NCBI RefSeq assembly: GCF_000485595.1
Contig: NW_014577097.1
Location: 206,872-247,546 of the forward strand
Length of the DNA stretch: 40,675 nucleotides
Reading direction: 5' to 3'
From: Priapulus caudatus
Taxonomy: Eukaryota; Priapulida; Priapulimorpha; Priapulimorphida; Priapulidae
The stretch's first letter is position 1, and each line of letters begins with the position of its first letter. Shown here piece by piece: positions 30,438-40,675 of the stretch. A program made the translations under genes and the position numbers. The notes beneath the pieces were generated by a model that was given only the letters and a program-made list of their open reading frames with translations, ran no database searches and was not told the DNA's origin.

Positions 30438-30593
30438 GCCCACGTACGCACACACGCACACACGCACGTCCGCACACACGCACACACGCATACACGCACG
30501 TCCGCACACACGCACGCACGCACACAACACGCGCCCACACACACGCACATATACACGCGCCCACACACACGCACGCACACACGCACGCACACA

Positions 30594-30629
<36 letters not shown>

Positions 30630-30630
30630 T
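30438..30630. repeat. CA/GCAC microsatellite
   Basis: Interrupted (CA)n and (CGCA)n with cgtccgcacac variants repeated several times, ending in a clean (CGCA)n run at about 30596-30628. Confidence 0.95.
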
Positions 30631-30639
30631 GAATGTGCT

Positions 30640-33600
30640 GTAAGAGAAAGGACCCCACGAAAGCTCGGGGAATTTGGAGGACAGGTATGAGTTAGATGTG
30701 TTCGCGTGAAAGGGGTCGACGGGCGGGAATGTATTATCGAAGGTGTATATCAGGGTTTCTCCTAAAACAACGAAATGCAAAGTTACGAGCGAGTTGCCCG
30801 AGAAATATGTCAGTCACAGATTCCACAAACGCGTGTGAAAACTTACAAGTTAGTGTCTTTAATGTAACTATATATAGTTACGTAGTATATTCAAACTAAT
30901 TAAGTTTCGTCCGGCCACAACGAAATTTTGTGTGTACCACTGAGCTATAGGTTTGTTTAACATTGGATTATCATCATTGTCTTTAAAGGTAATTTAGAAA
31001 TACTTTTTCTCGTCATACAGCCTATCCTGACCTAGCGCTCTCGTCAATTGACTACACAATTTCGTGCGCCGCACAATAAAAAGTAACCTTATACTTGGAA
31101 AAGTTCATTCCAAACAAATTTTTTCGAGAAAGACCGCGTATGTAAAAATACGCCATACGATTCTCGGGTAGAATATATAGTCGCGTGTCTATATAATTAT
31201 GTATAGTTGTGTGTCTACATTATCATGTGCACGAAGCGTTGACATTTAAAATGTTACCAACCTTTGCATTTGCAAACTGTGGCGAGTAAATACAAATAAT
31301 TGCTTCACAAATCGTGATGTCTGGGCGATGTCTGTTCTAAATTATAATGACCACTCGACGAAGAGAGTTTCACCGTACTCGTATGTGACAGTGCGCACAC
31401 AGTACACAATAGAAACAATTTAATCTACCATCTATATAAATATGTAACTACAATTACATTTCTATCCATCGTTACACACTAATTTCAAATCGATTGAGTT
31501 TAAATGGCTATAAACCATCCATCATATGTACACAACTGTTTCAGTTTCATGTTTTCCTCCCGAAATTGGCGCGTGCTAATTAGCCACACGTAATTAATGC
31601 GTGGTAGCTCACCGAGCATAAGCTGCCAGTAAGTCGATAAAAAACGACAGAAAATCGTCGATGCATTTATTAATTTTTATAATATCAAAAGCTTATAATA
31701 GCATATTACATTATATACGTTATATAAGGTATTATTAGCTCTGGATAATATTGATCCACGATTATACGATATGTTCATTAACAAACGAGCGATTTTAATT
31801 ACACGTAGTAAACAGTGCTGCCGCCTAGGTGAACCGTATAATTTTAGGCAGACGACACTCAAATCCCTATAGCGAGCCAAAATCTGCATAAATAAGGGGG
31901 ATTTCGCGACGTAACCGAGTAATGTCGAGGGACCACCTTTCCCCTTCCACAGCATAATCTCCACGTAGAACGAATGAGATTGCAGTGAGGGGATAATTCT
32001 GTTCTCGATTGTTTATCGTATTTACTTTCCACTTATCAACAATCACTTCATGCTCATTCTTTTCATTTATCTCGAAAATCTAGAGGACTGGCATCTCGCT
32101 TCTCCGGCCCCTCCCCTCCGGACCGACACTTGCCGCTAGGATACGGTGATATCGCCGCTCTATACACGCCGTGTCGTCTACGGGAGGCGGTCTGCATGAC
32201 TCAGTGCCTCGTGTGGCTTCGCGCTCGCTGCACTATCAGAGGCCGACTGAATCATACACATCCTCCGCGCGCTCTGGCAGTGTTAGCTGGCCTCGTGCAG
32301 CAGCGTTTCGTCGTAGCTAGGCGGGAAATCGCCCATTACACACGCATCGTGACTCATCGCCGTCCGACGATAGGCCGACAGTCTACTAATGCCACGTCAC
32401 CGCCGTGGATAGAGAACGCTGCAGAGGTGGGAGGGTCTGTAGGGCTTCATAGCTGCATGTATCTCTAAGTCCCCATAGCAGCGGTGGACGTGCATATATG
32501 GCCGCTGCATGCGGCTCTGCGGTCAGACTCCCCAAATTCCTAAATTGCCGAGCAACACTAGACCGAGTGCTACAAGTTCTCGGTGGCTGGCCCCATCGTT
32601 GATTCGGAACGACGCCCGGTGTCCGTCTACAATCGAAAGAAAATAGGCGAACGGTGATATTAGGCGTCAGTCTATCGCGTTGATTGCGGACTTCGACACG
32701 CCAAAACTTCCGGGAACCACCCCCGAAAAAGCTGCATCCTGTCTCATGTAGTAGAGAGAGAAGCCCTCTATGAAATCAACAATAGCTGCTAATTAGTAAC
32801 TGAGTAGGCAGCGGTAGAAATGAAGACAACGCGTATAATTTGCAGCGCGTAACTGCAAAACAGTACACGTCGATTTTGTTCCTTCTCAATTGCGATGGGC
32901 GAGCATGGAACGAACTGTAGGTACCCATGACAACGAAGAGGATATTATGTAGATGAGAGCTGATGGCGCGGCATGACTAGTTGTAGATACGATCGCAGAT
33001 ATATCACCGCCAATAACGACGAACATATATGATGCACCTGATGTAATGTGACATAACTCTGTTGGAAGAATCCCTTGGAATCCCATTCCACAGGCCGGCG
33101 AAAAATAATCGATACACGTAGAAAATCGGCTCTTAATTTTTAATCATTATCAGTAGAAGACATACGCGCGCTCGTGTGCATGTGATGAGAGCGACAGGTA
33201 TACGCATGTTACCCGGCAGATCACAGACCGGCTGCATGGAAATGTACGACATTCGCAATAACCGTTGACAACGCAGAGGCGGTCGATCACCTATATACAA
33301 GCACACGGCATGTCTCCTGCAGTGGGCGTCCGTCACCGTGTATAATAACGTTCCCAACAGCCTCGTATATTAATCTCATTAACTCGGCGACTACATGTTG
33401 CCCCACCGCACACGACAGCTATCGCATGAACGAGCCCTTCGCCTGTGCAACGCTACCTGCACCACGCTTCTTCAACATATATCCGTACAACATATATACT
33501 CCATGTACAACAGCATGACTATATGCACATATGCCTATACAACATTACGTGTGACAATTACTAACGATATATACTAACACATGCGCTCGCATGTATATAT

Positions 33601-34140
33601 CTCCGATGAGTGACCAATAGAAACGACAAAATGGGGAAAAAAACGCTTATTTTAATGTGACACCAGAGCTATATATGTGATGAAATATGTTTATTATTAT
33701 TATTACTCGTATAGGCGCGACGCGTAATGGTCCGTAATCTTGTGCTAAGCACCCCGATACGAATTTATCATCCGACGAATTTCGTATCAAGAATGGGTCA
33801 ATGTTTGTTTATAGAAATACCTCAGGGCATGAAAGATTATGACGTAGTTCGACGGTAAATGCGCCCGCGGGCTATTACCCAGCGAATATCCACCCATAAT
33901 GCCGATAAACAAATATACACGAAGCACGAAATAATTTAGCACATTATAAACAGGTACCCCCTATTAGCAAACAAATCGCAGATGTAGTAATTATATATTC
34001 CGATCGTTGGTTTAGTCTGAGAGTTTTTTTGCAATTTAATGGAAATTAACCCTTCGCGTGGGAAATTTCATACGAAGATAATATAAACGACCTTGACGAG
34101 GCGCCTTGTGTTTCTTAGTACCCATAATACATCTCGTGCT
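30640..34140. other. Long intergenic stretch, no gene seen
   Basis: Mixed sequence with short, domain-free open frames on both strands. A GC-rich patch at 32,080-32,450 has an open frame of 112 codons without recognisable motifs. It is CpG-rich and could be a promoter or first exon of something outside the window. No tRNA, rRNA or clear transposon was recognised. Confidence 0.4.
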
Positions 34141-34144
34141 ACTC

Positions 34145-36265
34145 TACGCGCGTGACGTTTCCCTTCTCGTTTTTTCTGCACTAACTCGTATTTACACACG
34201 TAGTATCATCTCATGTACTGGTGGAGGACATTTGAGACGTGAGAAACACACTTAGTACTGCGAGCTGCAAACAGTTAGGATCCATCCTGAACTACGCTTA
34301 TCGCGCATACGACTCGATTATACAAACCCTAACGCTACCTTGTAATCCTGAACATAAATAGAAAAATTTAATCCGGCGGAGACCAGTCTCCATGCGTGCG
34401 CGTGCGCAGTAATCGCGTGTGCGTGTTGGTGAGGGGCTCACTCAAAAAGATTTCTACGCAAAGATGAGCATATAAAAGACCGACAATATTTAAATCGTAT
34501 TCGTATTGACATTGATAGTCGCGAATTGATAGTACGTGGAATGCCTCGATCACGCAAGCACAAATATCATCTACATGCTGATCACGTTTCCACATATATA
34601 AACATATTTATAGGAACACTGTAGCCCCGCGTGCAGATATTATTCCGAATAGGAAGAAGGTTATGTGCGCGGTGTATTCTCATTCGTAATCGAGGCCTAA
34701 GTCGGCATCTAAACGAGCTATGTGCAGCGATCCAATTAGGGCCTATCTTTTCGACGCGGGTAAGGAAACAAAATATCAATCACAATAGAAGTACATGATT
34801 ATAAATAAAGGAGCCTGGAAGAGTTTATTATTAAAAATTTAACGTTCTCCAGCCTATAAGCGACCAAGGATTTATTACGTCTTTTCTTGCTATTTATTCA
34901 GGAGTGAATAATTTTTCGGGAGTGGATGTATAATTCTCTCTGATTTTTTTCACTCTTGAAAATATTTGTATATATCGATTCATCCTCGCGGTGTGCTGCA
35001 GTGTAGCCGCGCACTGAATAGCGTCTATATGTGTGCCGTACGCTGGTTTGGAAACCGCATACTAGCAGCAAGCGTACGCTGGTTTGGAAACCGCATACTA
35101 GCAGCAAGCGTGCGTGTTTGACACGAGAGCGCGTGTGTCTTATTATTAGATACCGTCGCCTGCATAGGGCTAAACCGTGGCAAGTGTAGATATGTGTACG
35201 AGGCTGTTTGGCTGACCCGGTTGCGAGAATGCACTGGCAAACAAACACCATCTGCTGTTCCATATAAAGTACCATAACCTACTTCGCTCAGGCAAGCGGG
35301 CAGGCGGCTTTTGTTAGGCGCGGCGGACAGCCGCTAGAGCGCAGCCAAGTTTGTGTGTATTCCATGTAAAAACGCACGAAAAATGACGTCATATTATGAC
35401 ACAATCATAATTGATGTGAGAGAGCCAGAGAGTTAGGCCAACCACCTCGGAATGGCTCGTCGTAGACAATGCAGCGCGCACGTACGCCGCGTGCATGCAT
35501 TGTCGCTCGCTTGAATCGATGCTCAGACACCTTATTGCCATTCATTGTCATTAGCAAGCTGCGCGCATGCAAGCAAACTGGGTTAACTCGGCGAAAAACT
35601 TCAACATGTCGCGCGGAAGATCGGAAAACCTGGATGAATCGAGAGAAAAAAACCGCGTTAACGGTGGTATACGTGTGCCCCGGATCACATGCACCAAACC
35701 GTAAAAGGACGAGCACATCTTATACATAATTTTATTGAATTTCCACCAATCAGAGCGCGCTATCGTACAGTAGGCAGCGTTCCCCTTTCTTGTGGGGGAA
35801 ATGACAAGAAGCACGTCTATACAATCGCTCTTGCTGTCAGACGATATTTGGTCAATTGGCTGGGATACGGTTAAGTTGGGAGGATGCATCTCCCGCATGT
35901 ATAACGGCATCACTGCATATAGAATCCACGCGCACGGGCGCTCATGGATCTCCGCGTGCAAATTGGATTGAAATTACTCTCGGGGTTGTACTCGAATCTT
36001 TCATATGCGGGCGCCGTTCTGTACGCATAATATTCCAAGCGTGAATAATACCGCCTACCGTAATACACTGCGCATGCGCGCACACGCAGACAATTTTTAG
36101 GTCCGATCAGGGTCCGATGAGTTCAGATCTTCTTGAGCGGCGATTCTCAATCCGCGCTATATGGATATCTCTCACTCTTTCTTCGATCGTTCCCCTCACG
36201 AGAAGCGGTTGTGGGCAGCGTAGCAGACAGAGCTAGAGGTCCGCGAGTAGGGATGTCTCAATGTG

Positions 36266-36275
<10 letters not shown>
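34145..36275. repeat. 2.1-kb direct duplication, copy 1
   Basis: The sequence from ctacgcgcgtgacgttt to the GT run after agggatgtctcaatg recurs at 38343-40450 in the same order and orientation. Open frames inside it are not conserved between copies, because single-base indels shift them, so it is not read as coding. It includes a CRE-like atgacgtcat at about 35385 and an internal 36-bp tandem duplication at 35038-35109. Confidence 0.95.
35038..35109. repeat. 36-bp tandem duplication inside copy 1
   Basis: Two identical 36-bp units beginning gtacgctggtttggaaaccg lie head to tail (35038-35073 and 35074-35109). The second copy of the large duplication has one unit only (39248-39283). Confidence 0.95.
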
Positions 36276-36314
<39 letters not shown>

Positions 36315-36400
36315 CGCGCGCGGTGGGAGGTAGATGTGTGAGTGGGAGGTAGATGTGTGATGTGTGCGCGCGTGGTGTGGTGGGTGGGTAATAGCTGCAT
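36258..36400. repeat. (GT)n-(GA)n microsatellite and GTGGGAGG repeat
   Basis: (GT)n and (GA)n adjoin, followed by a duplicated gtgggaggtagatgtgtga motif. Confidence 0.9.
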
Positions 36401-37310
36401 GTGGCTTACGTCGTCATCGTGTTACCTTGTGTACGCACGCGTGGGTGTTGCCTGCGTGGTGTAGGTACGGAACGGCGTTGCCTGCACCTGCACATATCAG
36501 CGAGGTGTGAGCGCCCTCGCTAGTACTATCAACCACCTACACGCACCTTGCCAGCCCCTCCCTGCGCGTTGCTTAGCACCCGCTATAGTGCCACTCTCTA
36601 TGCACCCTCTATGCAGCCGTTCCCTATGTCGCACAAATTACTGTCGAACTGGTCGCAGGTTCGGTATCTCTACATAGGTGCAGTTGGTGGGTGGTGGTGG
36701 TAGCGGTAGCACAGTAGTAGCGCCGGTGGTACCGAGGTGGGGGGTTGAGGGTGATTGAGTCGTTGCTAGTTATTGTTGTTGTTATTAGTGGTGGAGGTGG
36801 TTGTGGTGGCGGCGGCGGCGGTGGTGGTTGTGGTGGTTGTGGGGGTGGACTCGATCATTAATACGTACGGGCCCTTTTGGCGAACTGCAAATAATGCGCA
36901 AGGTGACTCGTGTGAAGTTGTTTCGAGCGAACTCTGCATGAGCTAGTGAACATGTTATATACTTGCGTAATCTGCCATTACTGCGTGTCATCGTGGTGCT
37001 CATGGTAAAGTCAACAGCAAAGGTACTTTTTGGTCATTCAGGCATGTACTGGCTATAATTTTGGCGTAATGAGAACGAATAGCACATTAACAAGTTAACG
37101 TAGGCACGGCTGGCCATATAAGGAAGTGAAACCTACGATGATTATGCGGTATAAAACACGACAACAATGAACCATTAATTTACCACCTGCAAGGCCAATA
37201 TAACTTTCGGCAAAACCTAAGTTATAACTTTGCTTCGCTCCAGCTGTCACTGACCTCAACACAATCTGACAGTCGGCGTGTCTATGTGTTTACGTGTTTG
37301 TATGTGTGTG

Positions 37311-37342
<32 letters not shown>

Positions 37343-38340
37343 CGTGAACGTGTGCGTGTACGTCAGCGTGAGCGCATGTGTGCGTTTCTGCGTTCGTGCG
37401 GTCACTGTATGAATAGTGTGTCACATACGCTCGCGCATGCGTAGATGCAGGCAGCAAATATATCTCTGCTCACACATACTTCTCTCTGCATGCTCGATCG
37501 TATACGCCGCACGTCATATTTGCTTCCCGTGTAACCCACCAACTGCGGACGTAGGCAGCCGTGCCTGGGGTTTAGAGCACGTACAAGTGCTCCTCTCCTG
37601 ACGAACGACCAGTAATAACACGAACAAATGAGTATTAACCGTAGCACTTACTCTAATTACATGATAATCTACTAAAGATTTTCGGTTATAGTTTATCGTG
37701 TTTGAATTTACGAATAGATGCACGAAGACGATCTACGACGGGAAAACGCAAACAGTTTTACTTTATATCACGCGCGCAAGATGATTATTTCGGATAGTTG
37801 TATGAGCATTATTGCAACGCGTGATGGAAGGCTGCGACGCGTATTCATGCAATGAACCCGCTATACAGAGCACTATATATATGGGATATAATATCAAGAA
37901 AATATATTATTATGACATACAAACTATCTCCTCATCACGCAGAAGCGACTATATCTACGATATACTCACTACTACATCTCCCCCCCCTTCTTTCTTCCTC
38001 TCATGCTTTACCCACTCTCCTCTCCATCTCTCTCTCTCTCTCTCCGCCTCTCTCTTCTCCACCTTTCCCTGCCTCTCTCCCACGTTCTCTATCTTTCTCT
38101 CTGCATTACGCTTTGTTGTCCGTCACACAGGCAGGCCTCATTGAACGTGGCGGCATATTATGCGACCAAGCAATCAATTTGTGCTAGATTCGGCGAATCG
38201 CGCTCCGCCGTTATTAATTAATGGAAGGAAGAAGCTGCGGCTGTGAATTACGTGGCTTTGTTAGGGGCACGTCTATCACAGAGAGCTCACCGATCGTTAA
38301 CGTGTATCCGGCATAGAGTAGGCGAGTGGAACAAAGAAGA
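36400..38340. other. Spacer between the two duplication copies
   Basis: The spacer contains GGT-rich sequence (36690-36850), a (GT)n run (about 37300-37342) and CT-rich sequence (about 37980-38100). The stretch 38130-38235 has a possible degraded helix-turn-helix-like frame (see findings). No confident gene. Confidence 0.5.
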
Positions 38341-38342
38341 AC

Positions 38343-40450
38343 CTACGCGCGTGACGTTTCGCCTTCTCGTTTTTTCTGCACTAACTCGATTTACACACGT
38401 AGTATCATCTCATGTAACTGGTGGAGGACATTTGAGACGTGAGAAACACACTTAGTACTGGTAGACGCGTCGCTGACAAAACAGTTAGGATCCATCCTGA
38501 ACTACGCTTATCGCGCATACGACTCGATTATACAAACCCTAACGGCTACCTGTAATCCTGAACATAAATAGAAAAATTTAATCCGGCGGAGACCAGTCTC
38601 ATCGTGGCGCGTGCGCATGTATCGCGTGTTGCGTGTTGGTGAGGGGCTCACTCAAAAAGATTTCTACGCAAAGATGAGCATAATAAAAGACGACAATATT
38701 TAAATCGTATTCGTATTGACATTGATAGTCGCGAATTGATAGTACGTGAAATGCCTCGATCACGCAAGCACAAATATTCATCTACATGCTGATCACGTTT
38801 CCAACATATATAAACATATTTATAGAACACTGTAGCCCGCGTGCAGAATATTATTCCGAATAGGAAGAAGGTTATGTGCGCGGTGTATTCTCATTCGTAA
38901 ATCGAGGCCGTAAGTCGGCATCTAAACGAGCTATGTGCAGCGATCCAATTAGGGCCTATCTTTTCGACGCGGTAAGGAAACAAAATATCAATCACAATAG
39001 AAGTACATGATTATAAATAAAGGAGCCTGGAAGAGTTTATTATTAAAATTAACGTTCTCCAGCCTATAAGCGACCAAGGATTTATTACGTCTTTTCTTGG
39101 CTATTTATTCAGGAGTGAATAATTTTTCGGGAGTGGATGTATAATATCTCTCTGATTTTTTCACTCTTGAAATATTTGTATATATCGATTCATCCTCGCG
39201 GTGTGCTGGCAGTGTACCGCGCACTGAATAGCGTCTATATGTGTGCCGTACGCTGGTTTGGAAACCGCATACTAGCAGCAAGCGTGCGTGTTTGACACGA
39301 GACGCGCTGTGTCTTATATAAGATACGGTCGGCCTGCATAGGGCTAAACCGTGGCAAGTGTAGATATGTGTTACGAGGCTGTTTGGCTGACCCGGTTGCG
39401 AGAATGCACTGGCAAACAACACCATCTGCTTTCCATATAAAGTAACCATAACCTACTTCGCTCAGGCAAGCGGGCAGGCGGCTTTTGTTAGGCGCGGCGG
39501 ACAGCCCGCTAGAAGCGCAGCCAAGTTGTGTGTATCCATGTAAAAAACGCACGAAAAATGACGTCATATTAATGACACAATCATAATTGATGTGAGAGAG
39601 GCCAGAGAGTTAGCCAACCACCTCGGAATGGCTCGTCGTAGACATGCAGCGCGCACGTACGCCGCGTGCATGCATTGTCGCTCGCTTGAAATCGATGCTC
39701 AACACCTTATTGCATTCATTGTCATTAGCAAGCTGCGCGCATGCAGCAGCAAACTGGTTAACTCGGCGAAAAACTTCAACATGTCGCGCGGAAGATCGGA
39801 AAACCTGAGTGAATCGAGAGAAAAAAACCGCGTTAACGTGGTATACGTGTGCCCGGCGGATCACATGCACCAAACCGTAAAAGGACGAGCACATCTTATA
39901 CATAATTTATTGAATTTCCACCAATCAGAGCGCGCTATCGTACAGTAGGCAGCGTTTCCCCTTTCTGTGGGGAAATGACAAGAAGCACGTCTATCCAATC
40001 GCTCTGCTGTCAGACGAATATTGTGGTCAATTGGCTGGGATACGTTAAGTTGGGAGGATGCATCTCCCGCATGTATAACGGCATCACTGCATATAGAATC
40101 CACGCGCACGGCGCTCATGGATCTCCGCGTGCAAATTGGATTGAAATTACTCTCGGGGTTGTACTCGAATCTTTCATATGCGGGCGCCGTTTGTACGCAT
40201 AATATTCCAAGCGTGAATAATACCGCCTACCGTAATACACTGCGCATGCGCGCACACGCAGACAATTTTAGGTCCGATCAGGGTCCGATGAGTTCAGATC
40301 TTCTGAGCGCGATTCTCAATCCGCGCTATATGGAATATCTCCACTCTTTCTTCGATCGTTCCCCTCACACGAGAAGCGGTTTGTGGGCAGCGCTAGCAGA
40401 CAGAGCTAGAGGTCCGCGAGTAGGATGTCTCAATGTGTGTGTGTGTGTTG
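38343..40450. repeat. 2.1-kb direct duplication, copy 2
   Basis: This copy is collinear with 34145-36275 at an offset of about 4.2 kb. Differences are mostly single-base insertions or deletions, often in homopolymers (for example tgtactgg against tgtaactgg), plus loss of one 36-bp unit. Confidence 0.95.
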
Positions 40451-40584
40451 GTGTGCGTTGCGGCGTGGCGTGCGCGTGCGCGTGCGCGTGAGTGTGAGTG
40501 TGAGTGTGAGTGTGAGTGTGAGTCTGTGTGAGTGTGAGTGTGAGTGTGAGTGTGAGTCTGTGGTGTGTGTGTGCGTGTGCGTGT

Positions 40585-40641
<57 letters not shown>

Positions 40642-40655
40642 GTGAGGCTTCGTAC
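40433..40655. repeat. GT/GTGA microsatellite at the window end
   Basis: (GT)n, (GC)n, (GTGA)n and a final pure (GT)n run of roughly 45 bp. Confidence 0.97.
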
Positions 40656-40675
40656 AGTGCATGTCTGTCCGTGTG

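Noticed and set aside
32130-32468. 112-codon plus-strand open frame
   Set aside because: No domain or splice evidence; the region is CpG-rich and such frames are common by chance there.
34898-35275. Minus-strand frame seen in both copies of the 2.1-kb duplication (also 39105-39449)
   Set aside because: The frame is shifted by one-base indels between copies and changes length and sequence, so there is no sign of coding constraint.

Overview
This looks like nuclear genomic DNA from an invertebrate animal, probably marine and possibly early-branching. The evidence is a spliced gene with short exons and GT-AG introns, a metazoan BTG/Tob antiproliferative gene, abundant microsatellites and many short foldback transposons. 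I cannot name the species or phylum. Most of the window is non-coding. I can support only two protein genes.

Region 1 (1-3,500): a GATA microsatellite, then a dense cluster of small foldback (MITE-like) elements. Several are flanked by 9-bp target-site duplications. One is nested inside another and two sit side by side at the same target. Two families carry telomere-like CCCTAA cores.

Region 2 (about 3,600-13,530, + strand): a 16-exon gene (plus one candidate first exon). Its reading frame can be followed through every intron phase and gives 490 residues. The order is ankyrin repeats, then a discoidin/F5/8-type-C-like beta-sandwich, then a SAM domain and a stop. Introns hold MITEs, a CTG/GTG trinucleotide block and a roughly 2-kb degenerate 35-bp minisatellite with a 25-N gap. 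That minisatellite lies in the intron splitting the SAM domain.

Region 3 (13,530-22,300): intergenic DNA with another MITE and very large simple repeats (GA, CTG/CTA, CA, CT).

Region 4 (about 22,300-24,750, + strand): a BTG1/BTG2-type gene with an uninterrupted 159-codon reading frame. It has CArG-like, CCAAT and CRE motifs upstream and a roughly 1.2-kb AU-rich 3' UTR ending near an AATAAA.

Region 5 (24,750-40,675): AT-rich intergenic DNA and microsatellites, plus a 2.1-kb segment present twice in direct orientation (about 34,145-36,275 and 38,343-40,450). The copies differ mainly by single-base indels, which suggests either a recent duplication or an assembly artefact.

The two genes have no obvious functional link. 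The ankyrin-discoidin-SAM protein looks like an intracellular scaffold. The BTG protein would be a regulator of mRNA deadenylation and proliferation. All splice models are read by eye from the sequence, and family assignments come from recognised motifs rather than database searches.
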